Part shown: positions 19,659 through 29,108 of the stretch, in pieces
How positions within the stretch are numbered: the stretch's first letter is position 1
How the letters are laid out: every line of letters begins with the position of its first letter
From: Planctomycetota bacterium
GTDB taxonomy: Bacteria > Planctomycetota > Planctomycetia > Planctomycetales > Planctomycetaceae
Length of the DNA: 41,027 nt
Assembly (NCBI GenBank): GCA_023417655.1
Contig: JAEZFD010000035.1
Location: 1-41,027, forward strand
Direction of reading: 5' to 3'
Notes under the pieces: model-generated
The model's database searches: none
What the model saw: only the letters and a program-made list of their open reading frames with translations
Told to the model about the DNA's origin: nothing
Position numbers and translations under genes: made by a program

Positions 19659-22600
19659 ATGCCCGAACAACCGCATCCCCGGATATCACGTCCGATTCCC
19701 CATCTTCCTCCTGCCCGATTGAGAAAGAGCCGGGAATACGTCGAGCTGCACTGCAAGACAAATTACTCCTTTCTCACAGGAGCCTCGCATCCCGATGAGC
19801 TTGTGCAACGGGCTGCGGATCTGGGATATCGTGCGTTGGCGATCACCGATCTCAACAGTGTCGCCGGAGTCGTACGGGCGTATGCCGCTGCGAAAGTCAT
19901 CGGCTTCAAACTGCTGATCGGTGCCCAGATCACTTTAACCGATGCCTCATCCGTAGTGCTCTACTGTCAGAACCGGGCCGGGTATGCCAACCTGTGCCGG
20001 CTGCTGACGCTGGGCCGGCGGCGCAGCCCCAAAGGCGGCTGCATGCTCTCCTTCGATGATCTGGCAGCGCATGCCTCAGACCTGATGGCCGGTGTGCTCC
20101 TGAACGAAGCACAGGCTTCGCCCCGTGGAGAAGCCGACTGCTGGCGCTATCACGAACTGTTCGGAGACCGAGTCTATGGACTGGCCTCTCTGCATCTAGG
20201 TCCCAATGATGCCGAGTTGCTGGATCGCCTAACGCGACTGTCACGCAAGGTCGGGCTGCCGCTTGTGGCGAGCAACGACGTGCATTACCACATTTCCCAG
20301 CGACGCATTCTGCAGGATGTCGTCACTGCAGTGCGGCATGGCTGCTCGGTGGCCGAACTGGGGCACCGAGGATTCTCCAATGGTGAACGCTATCTGAAAT
20401 CCCCGGAACAGATGGCCGACCTGTTTGCGACGATTCCCGAAGCACTGGCTCGGACTCTGGAGATCGCAGACCGTTGTCCATTCTCGCTGGAAGAATTGAA
20501 GTATGAGTACCCCCTGGAACTCTGCCCACCCGGCAAGACGCTCAGTGGTTATCTGCGGGAACTGACAGAGGAGGGGGTGCGCAAACACTACCCTGCCGGA
20601 GCTCCTGAGAAGATCCGGCAGGCAATCGAACATGAGCTCAAGCTGATTACTGAACTGCAGTACGAGTCCTACTTCCTGACCGTCTGGGACCTCGTGCGAT
20701 TTGCACGGAGTCAGGGAATTCTCTGCCAGGGACGCGGCTCGGCGGCAAACTCCGCTGTCTGCTTCTGCCTGGGAATCACCTCGGTCAATCCCGAGCATTT
20801 TGATCTGCTGTTCGAACGATTCATCTCAGCGGAACGGGGAGAAGCCCCGGATATCGACATCGATTTCGAACATGAGCGCCGTGAAGAAGTTCTGCAGTAT
20901 ATCTATGAAAAGTACGGTCGTGATCGGGCCGGAATGACCGCGACGGTCATCACTTATCGCCCCCGATCGGCGATCCGGGATGTCGGCAAGGCGCTCGGAC
21001 TTTCGCTGGACCGGATCGACAGTCTCGCTAAAGGAATCGATCACTTTGCGAAGAGCAATCAGTTCGCACAGCGTCTGCAAGAGACCGGACTCAACCTGAA
21101 TTCCACGACCGGCCAGCAGTTACTGGAGCTGTCCACGGAGATCCTGGGGTTTCCAAGACATCTCTCCCAGCACGTCGGGGGGATGATCATTACGCAACGG
21201 CCGCTGTGTGAGATGGTTCCCATCGAAAATGCCTCGATGCCGGGCCGGACGGTGATTCAATGGGATAAAGATGATCTGGACACGATCGGCATTCTGAAAG
21301 TGGACTGCCTTTCTTTAGGAATGCTGACCGCCATTCAGAAGTCATTGAAGCTGCTGGAAAAGCACCATCAGCGCAGGCTCACGCTGGCAACGATTCCGCA
21401 GGAGGATCAGGCGGTTTACCAGATGATCAGCCGCGCCGACACCATCGGCGTCTTTCAGGTAGAATCCCGGGCCCAGATGGCGATGCACCCCCGTCTACAG
21501 CCGCGAACGTTTTATGATCTGGTCGTGGCCGTCGCGATTGTCCGACCGGGCCCGATTCAGGGCGACATGGTCAATCCCTACCTGCGGCGGCGGGCGAATG
21601 AAGAACCGGTAGTCTATCCGGATGAACGGATCAAAGACGTTCTTAAAAAGACCTTGGGAGTTCCGCTGTTTCAGGAACAGGTGATGAAATTGGCGATGGT
21701 CGCCGCAGGCTTCAGTGCCGGTGAAGCCGATCAGCTGCGTCGGGCCATGGCCGCCTGGCGAAGAAATGGAAGTCTTGATCAGTTCGAGCCAAAGCTCGTC
21801 GCAGGTATGAAGAAGAATGGCTATAGCGAAGTTTTGGCCGCCCAACTCTTCAAAATGATGCGTGGCTTTGGGGAATATGGCTTCCCGGAGAGTCATGCCG
21901 CGAGCTTTGCCCTGCTCACGTATGCTTCCGCTTGGCTGAAATGTTATTACCCGGACGTCTTCTGCTGTGCCCTACTGAACAGTCAGCCGATGGGGTTTTA
22001 TGCTCCGGCCCAACTGGTCCGCGATGCGAAAGAGCATGGCATCGATGTCCGTCCGGTGGACGTCAATGACAGTGATTGGGACTGCACCCTCGAGAAAGCC
22101 CCTGACGGTGAATGGAAACCGGTCCGTCTGGGATTCCGCATGACGAAGGGCTTTCGGGTCACTGACGCCGAGCGGATTGTGCAGTGTCGGAAACAGGGGC
22201 TTTACCGGAGTTTTGCCGAGTTTGCATCCCGCACCCGTCTATCGCAACCGGCACTGAATCAACTCTCCCGGGCGGATGCATTCGGCTCCATGGATTTGCG
22301 ACGACGCGAGTCAGGCTGGCAGGCCCTGCTGCCGACTGAGCAGTCCCCGTTATTTGAAGAGGATCACAATGACGAACCGATTCCGGACCTGCCGGCAATG
22401 AGCCTGCGGGATGAGGTCATTTCAGATTACCAGACCGTCGGACTGACGCTGCGCAGCCATCCGCTTTCATTTCTCCGCGATGACCTGAATGAACTGGGAA
22501 TCACCCCTGCGCGCGAGCTGCTGACGGGGAGTGCTCATCGGCCGGTGAAAGTCGCCGGGCTGGTTCTGCTCCGGCAACGACCGTCGACGGCCAAGGGAAT

Positions 22601-22820
22601 CACGTTCCTCACGCTGGAAGATGAAACCGGACACGTCAATCTGATCATCTACCAGAATATCTGGGACCAGTTCCGCAAAGCCGCCACTGGTGCCGCCCTG
22701 ATGATTGCTCACGGGCTGTTACAGCGACAACACGGCGTGATTCATGTGGTCGTCCATGAAATTCAGGACGGGTCCGCGCTGCTTCAGGGAGTGCGTTCCC
22801 TGTCCAGGGATTTTCACTGA
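19659..22820 (+). CDS. dnaE2: Error-prone DNA polymerase III alpha subunit DnaE2
   Basis: The 1053-residue polymerase of the mutagenic cassette, shorter than replicative DnaE as expected for DnaE2. The PHP domain (about 27-270) is altered: HCKTNYSFLTGASHP lacks the second histidine of the metal site, a DnaE2 habit. The palm contains GRGSAANS (358-365) and the catalytic PDIDIDF (397-403), with a further aspartate in KVDCLSLGML. Fingers and HhH region follow, with FGEYGFPESHAASFALLTYASAW around 740-765. An OB-fold (VAGLVLLRQRPSTAKGITFLTLED, two halves) lies near 965-990. No Shine-Dalgarno is seen before the ATG, so translation is probably coupled to imuB. It ends 63 bases from a convergent gene. 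Confidence 0.96.
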   Translation: MPEQPHPRISRPIPHLPPARLRKSREYVELHCKTNYSFLTGASHPDELVQRAADLGYRALAITDLNSVAGVVRAYAAAKVIGFKLLIGAQITLTDASSVVLYCQNRAGYANLCRLLTLGRRRSPKGGCMLSFDDLAAHASDLMAGVLLNEAQASPRGEADCWRYHELFGDRVYGLASLHLGPNDAELLDRLTRLSRKVGLPLVASNDVHYHISQRRILQDVVTAVRHGCSVAELGHRGFSNGERYLKSPEQMADLFATIPEALARTLEIADRCPFSLEELKYEYPLELCPPGKTLSGYLRELTEEGVRKHYPAGAPEKIRQAIEHELKLITELQYESYFLTVWDLVRFARSQGILCQGRGSAANSAVCFCLGITSVNPEHFDLLFERFISAERGEAPDIDIDFEHERREEVLQYIYEKYGRDRAGMTATVITYRPRSAIRDVGKALGLSLDRIDSLAKGIDHFAKSNQFAQRLQETGLNLNSTTGQQLLELSTEILGFPRHLSQHVGGMIITQRPLCEMVPIENASMPGRTVIQWDKDDLDTIGILKVDCLSLGMLTAIQKSLKLLEKHHQRRLTLATIPQEDQAVYQMISRADTIGVFQVESRAQMAMHPRLQPRTFYDLVVAVAIVRPGPIQGDMVNPYLRRRANEEPVVYPDERIKDVLKKTLGVPLFQEQVMKLAMVAAGFSAGEADQLRRAMAAWRRNGSLDQFEPKLVAGMKKNGYSEVLAAQLFKMMRGFGEYGFPESHAASFALLTYASAWLKCYYPDVFCCALLNSQPMGFYAPAQLVRDAKEHGIDVRPVDVNDSDWDCTLEKAPDGEWKPVRLGFRMTKGFRVTDAERIVQCRKQGLYRSFAEFASRTRLSQPALNQLSRADAFGSMDLRRRESGWQALLPTEQSPLFEEDHNDEPIPDLPAMSLRDEVISDYQTVGLTLRSHPLSFLRDDLNELGITPARELLTGSAHRPVKVAGLVLLRQRPSTAKGITFLTLEDETGHVNLIIYQNIWDQFRKAATGAALMIAHGLLQRQHGVIHVVVHEIQDGSALLQGVRSLSRDFH

Positions 22821-22883
22821 CATTCAGGAGACGACGACACGCAGCAGCCGTGCTGACACACCACAAACTGCACTCAGCAATCT

Positions 22884-24257
22884 TTAAGCAATAATGTCCT
22901 TTACGACATTGCCTGACACGTTCGTCAGCCGGAAGTCGCGACCGCCGAAACGATAGGTCAGCTTCGTATGATCGAGCCCCAGCAGGTGCAGAATCGTCGC
23001 ATGGAAGTCATGCAGCGGGATGGCCCCTTCGATGGCTTTATGGCCCAACTCGTCGGTCTGCCCGTAGATGAATCCGGACTTGACCCCGCCACCCGCCATG
23101 AAGCCGGTAAAGCCGGCAGAGTTATGGTCGCGTCCGAGTGATTCCTTGCCGGAGAGGATCTGTGTTTCCGGGAGCCGCCCGAATTCGCCTGTCCAGATCA
23201 CCAGCGTGTCATCAAGCAATCCTCGTTGATCGAGATCTGTCAGCAGCGCGGCGACCGGCTTATCAATTGTCTGGGCCTTGGCAGCGAACTTATCGAGGTT
23301 GCTGTGATGGTCCCAGCCACTCGACATCACTTCCACAAATCGAACACCGGACTCACAGAGTCGTCGGGCCAGCAGGCACTGACGGGCAAAGTCGTCCGTC
23401 CCCTTTTGGTCGACACCGTACATCTCGAGAGTCTCTTTAGATTCCTTAGAGAGATCCAGCACGTCGGGCACGGCCCGTTCCATGCGTTCGCTCAGCTGCA
23501 GCGAATCCATTACTCCCTTGATTTCTTCCGACTGGCCGACCAAAGACTGGTTCATGGCTTGAGTCAGACGCAATGTTTCCCGATCAATCTCGGAACCGAG
23601 TCCGAGCGTCGGCTGAAGATTGTAGATGGACGCCTTTTTGATGTCCTGACCTTCCCAGCCGAGGCGAGTTGCCTGATAGGCACTGGGAAGAAACGCACTG
23701 CCGAAGTTTGAAGGGCCGCCGAACGTGCGGGTCGGCTTGATCGTGAAGTGCCCTGGCAGATCCTGATTCTCTGTTCCGAGTCCATAGGCGATCCATGCTC
23801 CAAGCGAAGGACGCACGAACTGGAAGTCTCCGGTATGCAGCAGCGGAATCGCGGTTTCGTGACCGTTGCTGCTATTCTGCATCCCATGCAGCATACAAAG
23901 CCGGTCGACTTGCTGTGCGATGTACGGAAACGCTTCCGAAACCCACATGCCGCTTTCGCCGTACTGTGCGAAGTTCAGCTGCGGTCCGAGAAGCTTCCCC
24001 TTCCTTGGGCCTTCTGTCCCGTCGCGTTTTTTCAGTTCTGGCTTATAGGAGAACGATTCGTACTGGGACGGTCCACCGTTAATGAACAAGAAGATGACCC
24101 GTTTGGCCTTCGGGGTGAAATTCGGCTGACGGAGGGACATCATGTCGGCCTGACACATCCGGGGCATCATCCCTGTCAGCATCAGTGATCCCAATGCAAC
24201 CGATCCGGTCTTCAGCCAGTCGCGCCGTGACATGGTCTGCGGAGGAAAGTTGTGCAT
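22884..24257 (-). CDS. DUF1501 protein, Tat-exported sulfatase-like
   Basis: A 457-residue member of DUF1501, a family with an alkaline-phosphatase/sulfatase-like fold, abundant in planctomycetes and usually encoded with PSD1 proteins. The Tat signal is MSRRDWLKTG (twin arginines 11-12), followed by a hydrophobic stretch to about residue 36. The body has FLFINGGPSQYESF, HGMQNSSNGHE, SSGWDHHSN, VIWTGEFGR and GRDHNSAGFTGFMAGGG, the family pattern of Asp/His-rich motifs. The frame is open 60 bases further upstream, but AGGAG at 24268-24272 selects this ATG. It follows the PSD1 gene by 149 bases on the same strand, so the two are likely one operon. The substrate is unknown; roles in exported polysaccharide turnover are only suggested for the family. 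Confidence 0.93.
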   Translation of the reverse strand: MHNFPPQTMSRRDWLKTGSVALGSLMLTGMMPRMCQADMMSLRQPNFTPKAKRVIFLFINGGPSQYESFSYKPELKKRDGTEGPRKGKLLGPQLNFAQYGESGMWVSEAFPYIAQQVDRLCMLHGMQNSSNGHETAIPLLHTGDFQFVRPSLGAWIAYGLGTENQDLPGHFTIKPTRTFGGPSNFGSAFLPSAYQATRLGWEGQDIKKASIYNLQPTLGLGSEIDRETLRLTQAMNQSLVGQSEEIKGVMDSLQLSERMERAVPDVLDLSKESKETLEMYGVDQKGTDDFARQCLLARRLCESGVRFVEVMSSGWDHHSNLDKFAAKAQTIDKPVAALLTDLDQRGLLDDTLVIWTGEFGRLPETQILSGKESLGRDHNSAGFTGFMAGGGVKSGFIYGQTDELGHKAIEGAIPLHDFHATILHLLGLDHTKLTYRFGGRDFRLTNVSGNVVKDIIA

Positions 24258-24406
24258 GACTGGTAACTCCTGAGCTGAATGATTTGGGCCAACTTCTTCA
24301 CACCGCAGAACTGACAATCGGAACTTCCGGATGTCCTACATCAGAGAGTCTGCGAACCCCAAATGGTCGATCAACGTAAATCCCGTTACGGCTGTCCGTT
24401 TCCCGG

Positions 24407-27049
24407 TTAGCCCGGGATATCGACGAGGTAGCGGAATTCGGCCGTACTGAACATGACCTGAAACCATGCGGCCCAGGCACTCACTTGGATATCATCTTCT
24501 GCAGGCTTGGCTTCTGCAGGCTTGGCATCGCCAGCTTTGGCTTCGGCAAGTTTCACTTCGGAAGCCTTTTTCTGCCGAACAGATTCCACCAGCTGGACAG
24601 CATTTAACTTCTGTTCTTCTGTGAGATGTCTTGCCAGCGCCCATTGTGTCGCGAGGTCAGCCCGATCGGCGTCCGTAGTCACTTCGCTGACGGCAATCAA
24701 GCGACGGGCGGCGTGACGGGCCTGGTCAGAAACGAACTGCGAGTTCCGCAGATAAAGAGCCTGAGACGGAACGTTCGTCACACTCCTATGACCTGAGACC
24801 AGACTTGGCGACGGGAAATCAAACAGGTCGAAAATCTCCGGGACGTAATCCCGCACGATTGGCAAATAGACACTGCGGTGATTGCTGGGCGGCTGGATTT
24901 TGTCCAATGGAATTTCACGGGCAAGTTGATCTCCCAGCGCGGTCACCGTTGATCCGACGGGACGGGTCAGGTCCAGCTGACCGCTGACCGCCAACAGGGA
25001 ATCCCGGATCGTCTCCGCTTCGAGACGTCGGGGCGATGCTCTCCACAGGTAGAGACCATTGGGATCAATCTTCATTCCAGAGTCATGACGTTCATTGCTC
25101 AATTGATAAGTCCGGCTGAGCATGATCGACTTGATCGCCTTTTTGACGGACCAGCCCTGTTCCATGAACTGCAGTGCGAGATGGTCCAGCAGTTCCGGGT
25201 GAGTCGGCTCTTTACCGAGAACGCCAAAGTTATCGGTAGTGGCGACCAGACCACGTCCAAACAGATGCTGCCAGATGCGGTTCATCTGCACGCGTGCTGT
25301 CAACGGATTCTCTGGGCTGGTGATCCACTCTGCGAGTTCCAGACGACCACTGCGGGTGCCGTCAATTGGCTTCTGATCTGAAACCTTCACGGCACTCAGG
25401 AAGCCGCGAGGGACTTTCTCTCCGCGTTGACTTGGACTCCCCCGGATTGCGATTGTGGTATCCGCCGGTTTCGCCCGGTCCCGAGCACTCATCGCATACT
25501 TCGGTTTTGGCGGTGCCTCTTTTTTCAGATCAGCGACCTTCGTTTCGAGTGCGGTGACCGCGCCTTTCAGTTCTGCGAGTTGATCTTCCGCAGTCTTCAG
25601 AGCCGTCCCGGCTTCTTCGAGAGCGGAAGTCGCCTCAGGCTTCGGACCGTCAACCAGTTCCGCAGTCTGAGCCATGACAAGCTTTTCTGCTTCGGCTTTC
25701 TTCTCGGCAGCGACTTTCTGGGCTTCGGTCGCCTTCGTCAGTTCTTCCTTCTTCGCGGTCAGGTCTTTGTCGGTTTGATCCACGAGCTTCTGATGCTCAA
25801 CGACCTTGGCGTGCATTGCCGCAGCATCGGAACCGATCGGGAGAAGTTCAGTTGGATAGTTACTGTATTTCTGCTTGATCGTTCCATAGAGCGGTTCGGT
25901 GCTCAGGAAGATGCCGGCGAGTGCGTAATAATCGCGTGTCGGGATCGGGTCGAACTTATGATCATGGCACCGGGCACAGTTCACTGTCAGCCCCTGCGTC
26001 GTGCGGAAGACCGTGTCGATCTGATCGTCGACAATGTCCAGCTGGAAGGTCGCTCCCCCCGTATGGCGTTTGACACCGAATGACAGAATGCTGGGAGCAA
26101 TCAGCCGGGCTTCAACGACCTCAGGAGAATCGGATTCGCTTTTGGGAAGGAGGTCGCCCGCAATCTGTTCCTTCAAGAAGAGATCATAAGGCTTATCCTG
26201 ATTGACCGAGTCAATGACATAGTCCCGGTATGGCCAGGCGTGGGGATAGGTGAAGTTAAATTCCAGCCCGCTCGACTCGGCATAGCGGACACGGTCGAGC
26301 CAGTGTCGTCCCCACCGCTCACCAAACTGGGGAGAGGCGAGAAGTCGATCGATCAGGGCTTCATAAGCGTTTGGAGAATCGTCTGCGAGAAGGGCTTCGA
26401 CATCGGCCGGAGCTGGCGGAAGGCCAATGAGATCAAAATAAGCCCGACGAATCAGCGTCCGACGGTTCGCATCAGCAACCGGAGTCAGGCCCTGCTGTTC
26501 CATGCGAGCGAGTACGAACTGATCAATCGGTCCCCGAGGCCATTCCTTTTGTTTGACCTCTGGCGGAGCCGAGGCCTTGGGCGGCTGGAAGGCCCAATGT
26601 TTCAAAGCTGCTTCAAAACGCTCTTCGCGGGCAGTCTTCCCTGTTGCCTGTCGACTGTCAGGGGCTCCCAGTTTGACCCATTCTGTAAATGCGGCGAGCT
26701 GTTCGTTAGTGAGCTTACCGTCAGGCGGCATGGACGAGACACCTGACTCGTGCCGCAGCATCCGCATCATCAAACTCTTCTGAGGATCATGCGGGATCAA
26801 GATCGCTCCTGATTCTCCTCCTCGAAGCATGCCGATTGGTGAGTCCAGTTCAAGACCGCCAGAAATCTCCGCTGCGTCCTTCGCGTGACATTCGTAACAA
26901 GACTTCTTCAGAATCGGCAGGATCTGATTCTCAAACAGCTCCCGACCTTTCGACGCGGCCTCATCACTCTTTTCGTCGGCGCGAGAATCCAGAATGGGGA
27001 TCAGCAGCGAGGCGAGCAGAATGAGAGGTAGGAACGGGAGGCGATTCAT
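24407..27049 (-). CDS. PSD1/DUF1549-DUF1553 protein with cytochrome c motif
   Basis: An 880-residue exported protein typical of planctomycetes. A signal peptide (LPFLPLILLASLLIPIL, about 4-20) precedes a planctomycete cytochrome c region with heme motif CYECH (51-55). DUF1549 (about 165-380) includes GERWGRHWLDRVRYAESSG and a second CARCH motif (358-362). A long Ala/Lys/Glu coiled coil (about 412-510) follows, then DUF1553 (about 560-830) with NPLTARVQMNRIWQHLFGRG and SHRSVTNVPSQALYLRNS. The C-terminus carries an AEAKPAE-type repeat insert and ends in FRYLVDIPG. AAGGACAGG before 27049 supports this start over an ATG 24 bases upstream. The biochemical function is not established. The DUF1501 partner is downstream. 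Confidence 0.94.
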   Translation of the reverse strand: MNRLPFLPLILLASLLIPILDSRADEKSDEAASKGRELFENQILPILKKSCYECHAKDAAEISGGLELDSPIGMLRGGESGAILIPHDPQKSLMMRMLRHESGVSSMPPDGKLTNEQLAAFTEWVKLGAPDSRQATGKTAREERFEAALKHWAFQPPKASAPPEVKQKEWPRGPIDQFVLARMEQQGLTPVADANRRTLIRRAYFDLIGLPPAPADVEALLADDSPNAYEALIDRLLASPQFGERWGRHWLDRVRYAESSGLEFNFTYPHAWPYRDYVIDSVNQDKPYDLFLKEQIAGDLLPKSESDSPEVVEARLIAPSILSFGVKRHTGGATFQLDIVDDQIDTVFRTTQGLTVNCARCHDHKFDPIPTRDYYALAGIFLSTEPLYGTIKQKYSNYPTELLPIGSDAAAMHAKVVEHQKLVDQTDKDLTAKKEELTKATEAQKVAAEKKAEAEKLVMAQTAELVDGPKPEATSALEEAGTALKTAEDQLAELKGAVTALETKVADLKKEAPPKPKYAMSARDRAKPADTTIAIRGSPSQRGEKVPRGFLSAVKVSDQKPIDGTRSGRLELAEWITSPENPLTARVQMNRIWQHLFGRGLVATTDNFGVLGKEPTHPELLDHLALQFMEQGWSVKKAIKSIMLSRTYQLSNERHDSGMKIDPNGLYLWRASPRRLEAETIRDSLLAVSGQLDLTRPVGSTVTALGDQLAREIPLDKIQPPSNHRSVYLPIVRDYVPEIFDLFDFPSPSLVSGHRSVTNVPSQALYLRNSQFVSDQARHAARRLIAVSEVTTDADRADLATQWALARHLTEEQKLNAVQLVESVRQKKASEVKLAEAKAGDAKPAEAKPAEDDIQVSAWAAWFQVMFSTAEFRYLVDIPG
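24496..24555. repeat. 15-base tandem repeat within PSD1 gene
   Basis: CTTCTGCAGGCTTGG is present twice in perfect tandem (24496-24525), followed by two diverged copies to 24555. It encodes the AEAKPAE-like low-complexity insert near the PSD1 C-terminus. The unit is five codons, so copy-number change would keep the frame. Confidence 0.8.
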
Positions 27050-27461
27050 CGACCTGTCCTTCTCGAACGTCATGATTCTTCGAAGAGTCGGGTGGGCAGC
27101 AAGTCACGCGGTCGGGACCAGTTGACAATCGCTGGAGATTACCTGGTACTGGTGGGACGACTTTTCTTCCGTCGTGTCGAAGGATGGCTGTCAATAAGGA
27201 TGGCAGTCAGGTGAGGCGGCCGGAGGTAGGCATTGGGGAATCATTGCTGATTCCCAATCGGTCAACCATCCATCAAGAGTTGATTTTACGTGGGATTCTG
27301 TGCAATTCGAAAGAGAAAAGTGGTTGAAAATTCCGTTGGACGCCCAAGCCGAGTCGAAAGAAAGAGCACTCTTGCGCGCCATTCTTCTGAATGAGGCAGT
27401 TCCACTCCGCGATCAGGCACAAGTGTTAAACTCTGCCGTCACATGGGGAACAGCTTTGGAT
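27050..27461. other. Intergenic region with imperfect hairpin
   Basis: About 410 bases without a convincing gene, between the catalase-like stop and the PSD1 start. It contains an inverted repeat: arms 27232-27243 and 27248-27258 (ATTGGGAATCA type) match except for one extra G. No T-tract follows on either strand. The PSD1 promoter should lie here but no clear -35/-10 pair was found. Confidence 0.5.
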
Positions 27462-28481
27462 TCACACTGAAGCGGCGTTCCGCCAGGCAGCTGATACCTC
27501 ATATGCGAACTTTCGGACACGATTAATTCCCCCCAGAGGGCGGTGTTCTTCGAGTGCATTCCAGACGTTGAAAGAGAGGCTATCTCCGTTTCCAAAAGGG
27601 GAGGCGTCGAGTTCCTGACGTGGGAGTACCAGGTGAGCGACCGTCTGAAAGGGAGACTCCTCTTCCGGCCAGACGACGGTGGCATCCTCGATCGGCATCG
27701 TAACCGGATTCGTCAGCAACTGAACCTGAAACTCAAAAGTCAGTGAGGCACTACTCAATGATTTCGAGAGGGCCAGCCGACAGGCATCCTTCTGCGTTGC
27801 AAGATCGTGAACGAACTTCGTAAAGCTCGGCGGACTGGGCGAGAGTAATCGCAATCGATACTTTGCGATATAGTCTCCATAGCGGATGGGCGCCATGCTG
27901 TAGTAAGTCTGAGAAGCAGGGTGTATGGGCGACTGTAGAAGCACATCTTTGACGGTGCCAAGCCCACGCCAGTTCCAGTGACGCGGATCCCAGTTCCCTT
28001 CAGTCAAAAGGCGAATCGCGTCATAGGAATTCAACCTCGCGCGTTGGATGCGTAAATAGTCTTTCACATCGCGCGCAATAAATGCCGGTTGATTCGCCAT
28101 GAGAAAGTCTTGCCTCTTATGGGATCCGGCCGCAGGTACCTGAATCGCCACTCCTCGCGCATCAGGAAAGATGTCTGGCACGGGCCGTGGACTCGAACTG
28201 GAGAACCGGACGACTGCTGGTTGAATCCGTTCTTCTGTGAACAGCCCTTGCCGAAGCTCCGCTGGTAAGCCTGAGAGTACATAGAATTTAGCCACCGGGG
28301 ATCCATGGGATTTCACATGAACATCCCTGCGAAGTGCCCCGCTGGACTTCGCATCGCGGGCGAGAATTTCCAGCATCGCCTTAAGAACTCGTTGAATATC
28401 CTCCTCTTCATCCGCAGGAACGAATTCGCATTGCGGGGTGTATGGAATCGGTTGGGGCATGGCTGGCGTCGACTGCATCAT
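27462..28481 (-). CDS. Catalase-family heme protein (y4iL-like)
   Basis: A 339-residue protein of the short catalase-related group, without the N- and C-terminal extensions of true catalases. RDVHVKSHGSPVAKFYVL (52-69) holds the distal His55. VRFSSSSPRPVPD and DARGVAIQVP (107-116) follow, and QDFLMANQPAF (124-134) holds the distal Asn130. The proximal region near the C-terminus reads VRKFAYEVSAAWR, with Tyr327 as candidate heme ligand. Proteins of this group are presumed peroxidases or heme enzymes of unclear substrate; catalase activity cannot be assumed. There is no signal peptide. GGGAG lies four bases before the ATG pair. A 36-codon membrane peptide gene ends nine bases upstream on the same strand. 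Confidence 0.88.
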   Translation of the reverse strand: MMQSTPAMPQPIPYTPQCEFVPADEEEDIQRVLKAMLEILARDAKSSGALRRDVHVKSHGSPVAKFYVLSGLPAELRQGLFTEERIQPAVVRFSSSSPRPVPDIFPDARGVAIQVPAAGSHKRQDFLMANQPAFIARDVKDYLRIQRARLNSYDAIRLLTEGNWDPRHWNWRGLGTVKDVLLQSPIHPASQTYYSMAPIRYGDYIAKYRLRLLSPSPPSFTKFVHDLATQKDACRLALSKSLSSASLTFEFQVQLLTNPVTMPIEDATVVWPEEESPFQTVAHLVLPRQELDASPFGNGDSLSFNVWNALEEHRPLGGINRVRKFAYEVSAAWRNAASV

Positions 28482-28490
28482 GGGGCTCCC

Positions 28491-28601
28491 TCAGAGCATC
28501 TGCTGACATCCTCGCAGGATTGCAAACAGAAGCAAGGAAAGCACGATCGATATCATGATGGATCCGAGACAGCCGACCCGATTTGAATAGAAGGCAAACA
28601 T
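28491..28601 (-). CDS. Small membrane peptide, 36 residues
   Basis: Reads MFAFYSNRVGCLGSIMISIV, then SLLLFAILRGCQQML. A polar head is followed by one hydrophobic helix (about residues 14-29) and an RGC end. Very short proteins with a NRVGCLGSI-type start and one helix occur in several bacterial phyla; I recognise the pattern but know of no function. The ATG has GAGACGAGA just upstream. The stop lies nine bases before the catalase-like gene, whose ribosome-binding site fills the gap, so the pair is likely translated from one message. The frame is open further upstream to 28745, but that part is Arg/Ser-rich and unlike a protein. Confidence 0.55.
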   Translation of the reverse strand: MFAFYSNRVGCLGSIMISIVLSLLLFAILRGCQQML

Positions 28602-29108
28602 TCTCGTCTCGCTCTCATTGCAGGTTGACCATCTTCCCGAAGGCTGGCTCAACCTTTTCTGATCAAAGACGGACCTCGCATCCGAACTTCTCCTGTTGCG
28701 TCGATTGCGCATCGCGCAGGCCGACATCTCAGGGAGCGCCAACATCGCTCACGCTCCGGTCGATTGGTCGGCTCACTCTATGGAATTTACTCAGCAGATG
28801 TGCTGAATCTCTTCTGGCTGATCAGACGCGCGATCTGGTTGCATCTCACGCTTTCAGGATCAGCACTCGACTCCCCGTGCATCAGGCATTTTCTGTGCCG
28901 GAGGAACATCAGCGAATACGCCGTTCCATGCGACATCTCCCGGTTGACCCATCGCAGAAGCAGATGAAGATAAAACGGCAGGGAAGGCATTGACCTGAAT
29001 GTCTTCTCCTCTGAGTCATAGCGGCTCTCATGATTTATCCGATTGGACGCAGGACCGAATCAAGAGTCCTGCAGTGACCTCAGGCAGTGCCCCGAGAAGG
29101 AGAATCCG
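28602..29108. other. Intergenic region between divergent genes
   Basis: About 500 bases between the small membrane ORF (minus) and the dehydrogenase (plus). Open frames here are Arg/Ser-rich with no recognisable homology, no good ribosome-binding site and no codon-use support. Promoters for both neighbours must lie here. TTGACC at 28991 is the only notable -35-like hexamer, and no clear -10 goes with it. Confidence 0.5.

Noticed and set aside
23226..23711. Long plus-strand frame within the DUF1501 gene
   Set aside because: It is antisense to a strongly conserved coding region and has no independent support.
28583..28993. A 136-codon plus-strand frame before the dehydrogenase
   Set aside because: Arg/Ser-rich composition, no homology, no ribosome-binding site, and overlap with the more convincing small membrane ORF on the other strand.
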